55,284 nucleotides of DNA from Caproicibacter sp002399225 (GTDB lineage Bacteria > Bacillota > Clostridia > Oscillospirales > Acutalibacteraceae). Within the stretch, counting starts at the first letter, position 1. Each line of letters opens with the position of its first letter. A program made the position numbers and the translations under genes. Shown here piece after piece: positions 1 to 8,389 of this stretch. The stretch spans positions 1 through 55,284 of the forward strand of contig DAIOKN010000013.1 of the NCBI GenBank assembly GCA_036756705.1. Direction: 5' to 3'. Under the pieces are notes generated by a model that saw only the letters and a program-made list of their open reading frames with translations, did not search any database and was not told the DNA's origin.

Positions 1-51
1 TAATGATATTATGCAGATTTTAAAAAATATAAAGTCAATGTAAAGCCTTTA

Positions 52-80
52 TTGACAAAGTATCGCTATTATGGTATAAA
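52..80 (+). promoter_or_regulatory. sigma-A promoter of the oligopeptide operon
   Basis: TTGACA at 52-57, a 17-base spacer and TATAAA at 75-80, with an extended -10 TG at 72-73. This is a near-consensus vegetative promoter. Transcription should start near 87, leaving a leader of about 270 bases before the substrate-binding protein gene. Confidence 0.75.
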
Positions 81-86
81 TGAGTA

Positions 87-359
87 CATAAAATATTGTT
101 TTTTATGGGTCGCTAAGAGTCGGATATCTACCTGTAATGCAACAAATACTTTAATCTATTCAGATTACAGGCAAAAAAGAAAAATGAGGTAATTTATTTT
201 TACAGGGCAGCATATGAATTTGTTAATTCATTAAAATTCATTCTAAGCATGATGATTCTTTCAAATTGCAACGGGGGTGATCGATCAAAACGCTGACCGA
301 AGCGGTTGTATGATCTACTGAAATGAAATAAAGAGGGAAAAGAGAGGATACGATAATTT
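87..359 (+). promoter_or_regulatory. long structured 5' leader, class unknown
   Basis: This gene-free leader holds two hairpins that cannot form together: CCTGTAAT pairing with ATTACAGG (outer arms of about 133-169) and, inside it, TAATCT pairing with AGATTA. A further inverted repeat, ATGAATT/AATTCAT, lies at 214-231. I could not match it to a riboswitch class. A ribosome site (AGAGAGGATACG) precedes the ATG at 360. The length and competing stems suggest regulation at RNA level, but that is inference. Confidence 0.35.
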
Positions 360-2015
360 ATGAAAAAGCGTGTTACAATGGCTTTGTCGGCATTGATGGC
401 AGCGATGGTTCTCTTTACGGGATGCGCGTCTTCGGGCGGTGCATCGTCCCAGGCGGGCAGCGCTCAAGGTTCCTCTGCTGCTGCCTCAGAATCGGCGGAA
501 CGGGTCAAAGACTCTAATGTAGTTGCTGCCATGAAGGCAGATGTCATCACGCTGGACCCGGCGGATGCCAATCAGACACTTGACGGAGGGCTTCAGCGGC
601 TGATTATGGACGGCATGTTTGGATTTGACAAAGACGGAAAAGTCATCAACATGCTTGCAACCGGCTATCAGGCCAATGACAAGGCAACTCAGTTCACCAT
701 TAAACTGAGAAAAGGCATTACTTTCACCGACGGTACCCCCTGGAACGCCGATGCAGCCATTGCTAATCTGAACAAACTTTCCGACCAGAGCCTTGGCTTA
801 AGAAGAAACGGCCTGTTTAAGATGGTTGACAAGACGGAGAAAATCGACGACTATACCATTCGCGTCGACCTGAAATACTCTTTTGGCGCTTTCGTTAACA
901 CGCTGGCGCACCCGGCAGCTTCCATGATGAGCCCCAAACAAATTCAGAAGGGCGAAAAGGCCTGTTCTTCCAATCCGGTCGGAACAGGGCAATATAGATT
1001 TGTAGAGTGGAAACCCGGCCAGGATGTAAAGCTGGCCTTAAATGAAAACTGGTGGGGCTACAGTGCGAAACTCTGCGGCGGCAAAGCGCTGGTTGCCTCC
1101 AACGCAGGTTTTTCCACCATTACTTTCAAACCGGTCAAAGAAGCGGCCACCAGAGTTTCCATGATTCAGTCCGGCGACGCCGATTTCATTTTCCCGGTTC
1201 CTACGGAATCCTATGCCGCGCTGAAAGCAAACAGTTCTATTGACGTTGAGGACGCAGAGGGAATTGTCGTCGATTACCTGAACCTCAATACGAAAAAGAA
1301 AGCCCTTTCCAATGTGAAAGTTCGTCAGGCAATCAACGAGGCGGTTAACCGGGAGGCTTTTTGCAAAATCGTGAAAAACGGCATGGCATCCCCGGCAACG
1401 TCGTTCATTGCTCCGAAAGTTCAATACTACAAGCAGGAATCTGCGGTTTCCTACAATCTGAGCGACGCCAAGAAACTGATGGCGGAGGCCGGTTATTCGA
1501 ACGGACTGAATCTGACGGCCTATTCCAGCAATACGGCGGAGTTTGTCAAAATGGGCGAATTCATTCAGCAGCAGCTGGCGCAGATCGGGATCAAGCTGAA
1601 ACTGGTGCCGACGGAAACGGCGACGATGAACCAGAAGATCGACGGGTTCAAAGGTGACGGAGCGGATGCGGTCTACGATATTGAGATCAGCGGATGGTCT
1701 CCGTCCACCGGCGATGCGGACTGGGCGCTGCGCCCCTGCTTCTCCAATACCATGTTCGTAAAATTCGGCGGTGCAGACTACAGTTACTTTGACAATTCCG
1801 ATTATGAAGCCTGCATTACCAAAGGCCTTTCCTCCGCCGACGCAAGCGTGCGGAAAGCAGCTTATGCGACGGCGCAGGATATCCTCTGGAAACAGGTCCC
1901 GTCGATCGCACTGGCAAACGACTTCAATACCTGGGCCTCCGGAAAGCATGTAAAGAACCTTGGAATCTATCCGGACGGAGCCGTTTATATGAGAGACGGC
2001 GTATATGTAAAATAA
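360..2015 (+). CDS. peptide ABC transporter substrate-binding lipoprotein
   Basis: A family 5 extracellular solute-binding protein (DppA/OppA type), 551 residues. It starts with a lipoprotein signal: basic KKR, a hydrophobic stretch and the lipobox LFTGC with Cys22 as lipid anchor, followed by a Ser/Ala/Gly-rich linker. The mature part carries the family pattern near residue 60 (ITLDPADANQT) and WSPSTGDADW toward the C-terminus. It should capture short peptides outside the membrane and deliver them to the two permeases encoded next. It is the first gene of an eight-gene plus-strand run ending at 9142. An intrinsic terminator follows directly, so this binding protein is probably made in excess over the membrane parts. 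The exact ligand is unknown. The downstream peptidases hint at isopeptide-bond di- or oligopeptides, but nickel or other family 5 ligands cannot be excluded. Confidence 0.9.
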   Translation: MKKRVTMALSALMAAMVLFTGCASSGGASSQAGSAQGSSAAASESAERVKDSNVVAAMKADVITLDPADANQTLDGGLQRLIMDGMFGFDKDGKVINMLATGYQANDKATQFTIKLRKGITFTDGTPWNADAAIANLNKLSDQSLGLRRNGLFKMVDKTEKIDDYTIRVDLKYSFGAFVNTLAHPAASMMSPKQIQKGEKACSSNPVGTGQYRFVEWKPGQDVKLALNENWWGYSAKLCGGKALVASNAGFSTITFKPVKEAATRVSMIQSGDADFIFPVPTESYAALKANSSIDVEDAEGIVVDYLNLNTKKKALSNVKVRQAINEAVNREAFCKIVKNGMASPATSFIAPKVQYYKQESAVSYNLSDAKKLMAEAGYSNGLNLTAYSSNTAEFVKMGEFIQQQLAQIGIKLKLVPTETATMNQKIDGFKGDGADAVYDIEISGWSPSTGDADWALRPCFSNTMFVKFGGADYSYFDNSDYEACITKGLSSADASVRKAAYATAQDILWKQVPSIALANDFNTWASGKHVKNLGIYPDGAVYMRDGVYVK

Positions 2016-2091
2016 ATCCTTCGGACAGCCGGCAGTCTGGCGTGCTGAAGTTGTTCTTATTGGCTGTCTGCATGGTCGCAGAAGAGAGAAT

Positions 2092-2128
2092 CCAGCCTTA
2101 TTGCGCCTTGCGATAAGGCTGGTTTTTT
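2092..2128 (+). terminator. intra-operon intrinsic terminator
   Basis: Perfect 10-bp stem CCAGCCTTAT/ATAAGGCTGG (2092-2101 and 2113-2122) followed by six T. It lies between the binding-protein gene and the first permease. No separate promoter is evident before 2158, so read-through would lower expression of the membrane and ATPase genes relative to the binding protein. Confidence 0.8.
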
Positions 2129-2157
2129 AAATATTTTAAAGAGGCGGGTTAAGGCCA

Positions 2158-3078
2158 ATGCTACGTTATGTTGTCAAACGAATTCTTGGAATGATTCCCA
2201 CGCTTCTGCTGGTGACGATCTTTGTCTTCATGTTTATTCATTTAATTCCCGGTGATGCGGCAAGATTGTCCGCTGGTCCGGAAGCCTCACAGCAGACGGT
2301 GGAAACCATCCGAAAACAGCTTGGGCTGGATAAGCCTCTGCTGGCTCAGTACGGAATCTGGATGAATCATCTGCTTCATGGGAATTTGGGAACGTCCATC
2401 CAGACAAAACGGCCGGTGATCTATGAGATCGGCCAGCGGTACTGGAAGACGATGTCGCTGGCTTTGGCCAGCTTAATCTGGAGTACCATTGTAGGGGTCC
2501 TGCTCGGGGTCTGGTCCGGCCGCCACCGTTCTCACTGGCAGGATTACACTGGAATGACCGTAGCCGTTTCGGGCATTTCGCTGCCTTCGTTCTGGATCGG
2601 ATTTATTGTCATCATTATTTTTTCCGTCAATCTGAAAGTCCTGCCGGCAACCGGCGCCGATTCGTGGAAAAGCCTGATCCTTCCGTCGTTTACGCTGGGG
2701 GCCGGGATTGCGGCGGTTCTTGCGCGTTTCACGCGCTCTTCCATTGTAGAAGTGCTGAAAGAGGATTACGTGCGCACGGCGCGGGCAAAGGGAATCAAAG
2801 AAAAACGGGTGGTCTGGCGGCATGCGTTCCGCAACGCTCTGATCCCGGTCGTTACGGTCGCAGGTCTGCAATTTGGCTTTCTGCTTGGGGGTTCGGTCAT
2901 TGTCGAATCGGTGTTCGCTTACCCCGGTTTGGGCAGTTTGCTTCTGGATTCCATCAATACCAGGGACTATCCCTGCGTTCAGGCATTGATTTTGATCTTT
3001 TCCCTGCATTTTATTTTAATTAACCTGATTGTGGATATCCTCTACGCGGTATTAAATCCAGAGATACAACTGAGCTGA
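2158..3078 (+). CDS. peptide ABC transporter permease (DppB type)
   Basis: Inner-membrane permease of the DppB/OppB family, 306 residues, about six membrane segments. The N-terminus MLRYVVKRILGMIPTLLLV is typical of the family. The EAA loop that contacts the ATPases is visible as EDYVRTARAKGIKEKRVVW around residues 200-220, followed by the usual FRNALIPVVT. It would form the transport channel with the DppC-type protein encoded 17 bases downstream. A ribosome site (AGAGGCGGG) lies before the ATG. Confidence 0.92.
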   Translation: MLRYVVKRILGMIPTLLLVTIFVFMFIHLIPGDAARLSAGPEASQQTVETIRKQLGLDKPLLAQYGIWMNHLLHGNLGTSIQTKRPVIYEIGQRYWKTMSLALASLIWSTIVGVLLGVWSGRHRSHWQDYTGMTVAVSGISLPSFWIGFIVIIIFSVNLKVLPATGADSWKSLILPSFTLGAGIAAVLARFTRSSIVEVLKEDYVRTARAKGIKEKRVVWRHAFRNALIPVVTVAGLQFGFLLGGSVIVESVFAYPGLGSLLLDSINTRDYPCVQALILIFSLHFILINLIVDILYAVLNPEIQLS

Positions 3079-3095
3079 AAGGGAGTAGCCGTGCC

Positions 3096-3989
3096 ATGAA
3101 TCGTTTGGATCAGAAAAGTACCAAAACAAAAGATGAAAAAACCGATATCCGGACTCCGTTTCATGAGTTTATCCGGAAGTTTAAAAAGCAGAAGACAGCG
3201 CTGGCCGCCGGCACCTTCATTCTGCTGCTGGCTGTCCTTGCCATCATTTGCTACAACGTTGTCCCTTATCAAATCAATCAGTACAGTTACCAGGACGTGC
3301 TGTGCGGACCGTCTTTCAAGCATCTGTTCGGAACCGATGCGTTCGGCAGGGATATCTTCAGCCGGGTGCTGTGCGGTACGCGGATTTCTCTTTCCGTCGG
3401 GCTGGTTTCCGTTACGACCGCCGCGGTTGTGGGAACGTTCTTAGGCCTTATCGGCTGGTACTACGGGGGAGTCCTGGACGAGATTATCATGCGGATCGGG
3501 GATACTCTGTTTGCCTTTCCGGGCCTGATCCTTGCAATTGCCATTGTGGCCATCCTGGGGCCCGGCCTGTACAACGTGGTAATTGCGGTTGCCATTTTCG
3601 GAACGCCGACCTTTGCGCGGCTGGTCCGCAGCAGCACGCTGGAGCTGAAAAGAAGCGTGTATGTCATGGCGGCGCGGAATCTGGGGGCGAGCGATTCCCG
3701 GATTCTGGCAAAGTACATTTTGCCGGGGGCAATTCCGAACATCATCGTGCAGTATACCATGTCGATCGGCACTTCCATTCTGACGGCGTCCGGTCTGAGC
3801 TTTCTCGGAATGGGGGCTTCGGCGCCGACCCCGGAGTGGGGTCTGATGCTGAGCGACGGGCGCAACTATATGTCCACAGCGCCCCATGTTGCCATTTTCC
3901 CCGGGCTGGCGATCTTTCTGACCGTGCTCAGCTTTAATCTGCTGGGCGATGGACTGCGAGATGCGCTGGATCCCAAATTAAGCGAATAG
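3096..3989 (+). CDS. peptide ABC transporter permease (DppC type)
   Basis: Second channel subunit, 297 residues, DppC/OppC family. It has an N-terminal cytoplasmic stretch, a first membrane helix near residues 32-50 and the motif HLFGTDAFGRDIFSRVL typical of DppC proteins. The EAA loop is YVMAARNLGASDSRILAKYILPG split over residues 188-210. The start ATG at 3096 has AAAGGGAG upstream. It ends 12 bases before the first ATPase gene, so translation is probably coupled. It pairs with the DppB-type permease to move peptides into the cytoplasm. Confidence 0.92.
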   Translation: MNRLDQKSTKTKDEKTDIRTPFHEFIRKFKKQKTALAAGTFILLLAVLAIICYNVVPYQINQYSYQDVLCGPSFKHLFGTDAFGRDIFSRVLCGTRISLSVGLVSVTTAAVVGTFLGLIGWYYGGVLDEIIMRIGDTLFAFPGLILAIAIVAILGPGLYNVVIAVAIFGTPTFARLVRSSTLELKRSVYVMAARNLGASDSRILAKYILPGAIPNIIVQYTMSIGTSILTASGLSFLGMGASAPTPEWGLMLSDGRNYMSTAPHVAIFPGLAIFLTVLSFNLLGDGLRDALDPKLSE

Positions 3990-4001
3990 GGGCGGAGCAG
4001 T

Positions 4002-4997
4002 ATGAGCGATCAATCGGAAAAGACAATCCTAAAAATAGAGAATCTGTGCACTTATTTTTTTACGGACGACGGCGTTGTAAAATCCGTGGACGGAGTAAAC
4101 CTGACTCTGAAGCAGGGGGCCACCCTCGGCATTGTGGGTGAATCCGGCAGCGGAAAAAGCGTAACGGCCTTGTCCGTGATGGGGCTGCTGATGGGAACCA
4201 AAGGGAAAGTCGTAAACGGCAAAATCCTGCTTGACGGCAAAGATATCGTCAATGTCAGCGAAGAGACCAAGCGGAAACTGCGGGGCAGCCAGATTGCGAT
4301 GATCTTTCAGGAGCCGATGACCAGCCTGAATCCGGTGATGAAAATCGGAAAGCAGATCACGGAGGCGATTCTCGCCCACCAGCAGATTTCAAAAGCCGAG
4401 GCAAGAAGCAAAACGCTGGATATGCTGAAGAAAGTCGAGCTTCCCAGAGCCGAGCAGATTCTGGACGAATATCCTTACCAGCTTTCGGGAGGGCAGCGCC
4501 AGAGAGTCATGATTGCCATGGCCTTGGTCTGCAAACCGAAAATACTGATTGCGGATGAGCCGACCACCGCGCTGGACGTCACGATTCAGGCTCAAATTCT
4601 GGAACTGATGAACCACCTGAAAAAAGAGGTGGGCACCTCTACGCTGTTTATCACCCATAACCTTGGCGTCGTTGCGGAAACCTGCGACGACGTGGCCGTG
4701 ATGTACTGCGGCCGTGTGGTGGAATCGGGCAGCGTCTTCGACATCTTTGACCATCCGGGGCATCCCTACACCAAAGGCCTGCTGGCTTCCATTCCCCGGC
4801 TTGGGGAGCATGTGGAGCGGCTGGACTGCATCCCTGGAAATGTGCCGAATCCTAAATATATGCCGCAGGGCTGTAAGTTTGCCCCCAGATGCAGCTTCGC
4901 CATGGACATCTGCCGCAGAGAGGAACCGGAGTTCTGCGACCTTGGCGAGGGGCACAAAAGCAGGTGCTGGCTGTGCCACAAGGGAGCGGAGGAATGA
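4002..4997 (+). CDS. peptide ABC transporter ATPase (DppD type)
   Basis: ATP-binding subunit of 331 residues. Walker A is GESGSGKS, the ABC signature is LSGGQRQRVMIAMAL and Walker B is ILIADEPTTALD, with the switch His in FITHNLG. The C-terminal oligopeptide-transporter extension is present with its Cys-rich segment (CKFAPRCSFAMDIC), which in some family members binds an iron-sulfur cluster. It would form a heterodimer with the next ATPase and power peptide import. Its stop codon overlaps the start region of the next gene. Confidence 0.93.
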   Translation: MSDQSEKTILKIENLCTYFFTDDGVVKSVDGVNLTLKQGATLGIVGESGSGKSVTALSVMGLLMGTKGKVVNGKILLDGKDIVNVSEETKRKLRGSQIAMIFQEPMTSLNPVMKIGKQITEAILAHQQISKAEARSKTLDMLKKVELPRAEQILDEYPYQLSGGQRQRVMIAMALVCKPKILIADEPTTALDVTIQAQILELMNHLKKEVGTSTLFITHNLGVVAETCDDVAVMYCGRVVESGSVFDIFDHPGHPYTKGLLASIPRLGEHVERLDCIPGNVPNPKYMPQGCKFAPRCSFAMDICRREEPEFCDLGEGHKSRCWLCHKGAEE

Positions 4998-4999
4998 AA

Positions 5000-5998
5000 A
5001 TGAAGAAAGTTCTGCTGCATGTTGAAGATCTGAAGGCGTATTACCCGGTTCACGGCGGGCTTTTGGGCAAGACCGCCTATGTCAAAGCGCTGGACGGCGT
5101 TACGTTCGATGTGTTTGAGGGGGAAGTTTTCGGCATTGTGGGGGAGTCCGGGTGCGGAAAATCCACGCTGAGCAAGGTGATCTGCCGTCTGGAAAAAAGC
5201 ACGGGCGGAAAGATTTACTTCGATGGTAAAGATATCACTCAGTACAGCAACCGCCAAATGCGGGACATTCATAAACAGATTCAGATGGTTTTTCAGGATC
5301 CCTACGCCTCCTTGAATCCCCGCATGTCCGTACGGAACATTCTTGCCGAACCGATGCTGATCCACCATCTGGCCAAAGGAAAAGAAGAAATTGACGAGCG
5401 GGTGGTTTCCCTGCTGCGGAAAGTCGGGCTGGATGACTATCATGCCAACCGGTATCCGCACGAATTCAGCGGCGGGCAGCGGCAGAGAATCGGAATTGCC
5501 CGCGCCCTTGCGGTGGAACCCAAGCTGATCATTGCCGACGAGCCGGTTTCCGCGCTGGATGTGTCCATCCAGTCGCAGGTGCTGAACCTGATGAGCGACC
5601 TGCAAAAGGAAATGAATCTGACTTATATTTTCATCGCCCATGACCTGAGCGTGGTGGAACACATCAGCGACCGGGTCGGCGTAATGTACCTCGGCAGCTT
5701 TGTCGAAATGGCCGATAAAGATTCCCTGTATCAGCATCCGATGCACCCGTACACCCAGGCGCTGCTCTCGGCGGTTCCGCTCCCGAATCCGCACCTGAGG
5801 AAAGAGCGGGCCGCTTTGCAGGGCAGTATTCCGTCCGCGCTGAATCCTCCTTCGGGATGCAAGTTCCATACGAGGTGCCCGAAGTGCATGGAACAGTGCA
5901 AGCATGTTGCCCCTAACTGGGTGGAAGTTTCGCCGGGGCACAGGGTTTGCTGCCATCTCTATGACAACAATAGTGAGCCACAAAACAAAAAAGAATAA
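5000..5998 (+). CDS. peptide ABC transporter ATPase (DppF type)
   Basis: Second ATPase, 332 residues from the ATG at 5000. I chose 5000 because GGAGG at 4988-4992 is 7 bases away, whereas the ATG at 4994, which overlaps the previous stop, would be only one base from it. Walker A GESGCGKSTL, signature FSGGQRQRIGIARAL, Walker B LIIADEPVSALD. The C-terminal extension again carries Cys (CKFHTRCPKCMEQC). The insert YPVHGGLLGKTAYVKALDGV before Walker A is usual for DppF/OppF. It completes a five-part importer. Confidence 0.92.
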   Translation: MKKVLLHVEDLKAYYPVHGGLLGKTAYVKALDGVTFDVFEGEVFGIVGESGCGKSTLSKVICRLEKSTGGKIYFDGKDITQYSNRQMRDIHKQIQMVFQDPYASLNPRMSVRNILAEPMLIHHLAKGKEEIDERVVSLLRKVGLDDYHANRYPHEFSGGQRQRIGIARALAVEPKLIIADEPVSALDVSIQSQVLNLMSDLQKEMNLTYIFIAHDLSVVEHISDRVGVMYLGSFVEMADKDSLYQHPMHPYTQALLSAVPLPNPHLRKERAALQGSIPSALNPPSGCKFHTRCPKCMEQCKHVAPNWVEVSPGHRVCCHLYDNNSEPQNKKE

Positions 5999-6019
5999 AG
6001 AACGGAAAGAAGTATTTTC

Positions 6020-7147
6020 ATGATTTTAATGATTCGCAACGTACGTATTAACGGAGAGGGAGAGCCGGCTGACGTTCTGACTGTCAACGGCCAGATTGCG
6101 CAGATCGGCAGAAAGCTGGAGAACCCGTTTCCCCATGCGGAAGTGATCGACGGAGACGGCGCAAGCGCAATTCCAGGTTACATCGACCAGCATGTCCATG
6201 TGACGGGCGGCGGCGGAGAAGGCGGCTTCAAATATCAGGTGCCCGGGATCCGGGTATCCGATATTGTCTCCGCCGGCGTTACCACCCTGGTCGGCCTGCT
6301 GGGGACCGATGGAACGACGCGGTCAGTGGAAAACCTTGTCGCAAAGGTCAAGGGGCTGAAAGAAGAGGGCCTGACCGCCTACTGCCTGACCGGGGCCTAT
6401 GAATATCCGTCGCCGACCATCACCGGTTCGGTCAAAAAGGATATCGCCTTTATTGATGAAGTGATCGGGGTCAAGATTGCGATTTCGGATCACCGCTGTT
6501 CCAACATTTCAAAGCGGGATCTGATTCGGCTTGCATCGGAGGCAAGACTCGGCGGGGTTCTCGCCAACAAACCGGGCATCGTACATATGCATATCGGGCG
6601 CGGAAAGAAAAAACTCGACGATGTCTTCGATATTTTAAAGACCGAGGATATCCCGATTCAGGTATTCCGCCCAACCCATGTCGGCGGCATTTTCGACGAC
6701 GCCATCCGGTTTGCAAACCTCGGCGGCTACATTGATTTCACCGCCGACCCGGAAGGAAAAAAGACGGCCGGGCAGCTGGTCAAGGCGTTCTCTCTGGCTC
6801 CGAAGGAAAATATCACTCTCAGCACGGATTCCAACGGCAGTTTCCCGAAATGGAACGAGAAAAAGGAACTGATCGGCATGAGCGCCGGGAAGATCACCAA
6901 TCTGCATCAGGTGATCCGGTGCCTGGTACAGGATTACCAGATTCCCCTCGCCGAAGCGATCCGCGTTTCCACCGAAAATGTTGCCAAGGCACTGAAACTG
7001 TATCCCCGTAAAGGCGTCCTCCGTGAAGGCAGCGATGCGGATCTCCTGCTGCTGGACAGCGACTGCCGGATCGACACCGTGGTTGCCAAAGGCGCGGTGA
7101 TGATGAAAAACAAAAAAGTGCTTAAAAAAGGCGTTTTTGAAGAATAG
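6020..7147 (+). CDS. iadA: beta-aspartyl (isoaspartyl) peptidase
   Basis: Amidohydrolase-superfamily metallopeptidase of 375 residues, close in pattern to E. coli IadA, which splits beta-aspartyl dipeptides formed by Asn/Asp damage in proteins. Visible metal ligands are the HVH pair in IDQHVHVTGGG (about residues 57-59), the Lys in GVKIAISDHR (the usual carboxylated bridging Lys), later His residues in IVHMHIG and FRPTHVGG, and the Asp in TLSTDSNGS. It lies 21 bases after the transporter ATPase. The linkage suggests that imported peptides include isoaspartyl bonds. I am confident in the family; substrate is inferred from it. Confidence 0.88.
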   Translation: MILMIRNVRINGEGEPADVLTVNGQIAQIGRKLENPFPHAEVIDGDGASAIPGYIDQHVHVTGGGGEGGFKYQVPGIRVSDIVSAGVTTLVGLLGTDGTTRSVENLVAKVKGLKEEGLTAYCLTGAYEYPSPTITGSVKKDIAFIDEVIGVKIAISDHRCSNISKRDLIRLASEARLGGVLANKPGIVHMHIGRGKKKLDDVFDILKTEDIPIQVFRPTHVGGIFDDAIRFANLGGYIDFTADPEGKKTAGQLVKAFSLAPKENITLSTDSNGSFPKWNEKKELIGMSAGKITNLHQVIRCLVQDYQIPLAEAIRVSTENVAKALKLYPRKGVLREGSDADLLLLDSDCRIDTVVAKGAVMMKNKKVLKKGVFEE

Positions 7148-7175
7148 TCCGTTTCCTGACCGCGAGGAATTAAAA

Positions 7176-7192
7176 CGGCCCTGACAGGGCCG
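7176..7192 (+). other. small intergenic hairpin
   Basis: CGGCCCT and AGGGCCG form a 7-bp GC-rich stem with a 3-base loop just after iadA. There is no T-run, so it is more likely an mRNA-stability or processing element than a terminator. Confidence 0.4.
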
Positions 7193-7220
7193 AATCGCCA
7201 TTTTGAAAGGGAAGAACAAG

Positions 7221-8297
7221 ATGGATCAAACGGAAACTCTGAAAATGATTGAAGAACTCTCCAATGCCAACGGCGTCTCCGGCTTTGAAGAAGAAGTCTT
7301 GAAAGTGCTGAGAAACTATGGAGAAGGGCTGGGCCGGATTTCGGAGGACAGCCTGCGGAACCTGTATCTGAAAAGAAAAGAGAACCGGGACGATCGGCCG
7401 GTCGTTCAGCTGGACGCCCACAGCGACGAGGTTGGCTTCATGGTGCAGGCGGTCAAACCGAACGGCACCCTCCGGTTTATCACCATGGGCGGATGGGTCG
7501 CCAACAACATCCCGGCCCACCGGGTCCGGGTCCGCAACGCGGAGGGAAAATATATTCCCGGTGTGGTCGCGGCGAAGCCGCCGCATTTTATGAGCGAGGA
7601 AGAGCGCAGAAAACCGGCTCTGGTGGCGGATATGGTGATTGACGTCGGTTCCTCTTCCCGGGAAGAGACGATGAAGGACTATCAAATCCGCGTCGGCGCG
7701 CCGGTCGTTCCGGATGTGGACTTTGAATATGTTCCCGAAAGGGGTTTGATGTTCGGCAAGGCGTTTGACTGCCGTCTGGGATGCGCCGCGATCCTTTCAA
7801 CTCTGCAAAAGCTGAGCGGCCGGCCGCTGGATGTCGACTTGGTCGCCGGATTTTCGGTGCAGGAAGAAGTGGGAGTCCGCGGAGCGACGGTCACGGCGAA
7901 CACAATCAAGCCTGACCTTGCCATCGTCTTTGAGGGCTGCCCCGCCGACGACACGTTTACGGAACCGTACCTGACGCAGACGGCGCTCAGACACGGCCCG
8001 ATGCTGCGCCATATCGATGCGCGCATGATTACCAACCCGCGGTTTATGCGCTATGCGCTGGACCTTGCCGAGGAACGGGGAATCCCGGTTCAGGAAGCAG
8101 TCCGGACGGGTGGGGCGACCAACGGCGCGCCCATTCATCTTTCCAATTCCAGCGTGCCCGTCATCGTCATCGGGCTGCCCGTGCGCTACATTCATTCGCA
8201 TTACGGCATTGCCTGTTATTCTGATTTTGAAAACGCGGTCCGGCTTGCTTCGGAGATCATCCAGACCCTGAATGGAAATGTGATCCGCTCGTTTTAA
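7221..8297 (+). CDS. M42 family aminopeptidase
   Basis: Cytoplasmic metallopeptidase of the M42 family (glutamyl aminopeptidase / tetrahedral aminopeptidase type), 358 residues. I use the ATG at 7221 because AAAGGGAAG sits at a normal distance; an in-frame TTG at 7203 is less likely. Metal and catalytic positions are visible: AHSDEVGF (His, Asp), DCRLGC (Asp), QEEVGVRGA (catalytic Glu and ligand Glu), FEGCPADD, and the final His in YIHSHYG. These enzymes remove N-terminal residues from short peptides in large oligomers. Its place after a peptide importer and isoaspartyl peptidase fits a peptide salvage route. Confidence 0.9.
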   Translation: MDQTETLKMIEELSNANGVSGFEEEVLKVLRNYGEGLGRISEDSLRNLYLKRKENRDDRPVVQLDAHSDEVGFMVQAVKPNGTLRFITMGGWVANNIPAHRVRVRNAEGKYIPGVVAAKPPHFMSEEERRKPALVADMVIDVGSSSREETMKDYQIRVGAPVVPDVDFEYVPERGLMFGKAFDCRLGCAAILSTLQKLSGRPLDVDLVAGFSVQEEVGVRGATVTANTIKPDLAIVFEGCPADDTFTEPYLTQTALRHGPMLRHIDARMITNPRFMRYALDLAEERGIPVQEAVRTGGATNGAPIHLSNSSVPVIVIGLPVRYIHSHYGIACYSDFENAVRLASEIIQTLNGNVIRSF

Positions 8298-8318
8298 AGC
8301 CGGCCTTTACCTTTGTCC

Positions 8319-8355
8319 TTCCGCCTGTGTTGTCTTGCCGGCAAAACAGGCGGAA
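8319..8355 (+). other. intergenic hairpin
   Basis: TTCCGCCTGT (8319-8328) pairs with ACAGGCGGAA (8346-8355) around an inner TTGCCGGCAA palindrome. It precedes the C26 peptidase gene and lacks a T-run. It may stabilise or attenuate the mRNA. Confidence 0.45.
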
Positions 8356-8389
8356 GAATTCTTGTACGGAAGGAGAAAAAAGGAACGCC

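Noticed and set aside
100..175. Purine-type riboswitch suggested by TATCTACC
   Set aside because: The loop motifs and the stem pattern of that class are missing.
1038..1949. 303-codon minus-strand open frame
   Set aside because: Antisense to the peptide-binding lipoprotein; no ribosome site or family features.
4766..5983. 405-codon minus-strand open frame
   Set aside because: Antisense to the two transporter ATPase genes.
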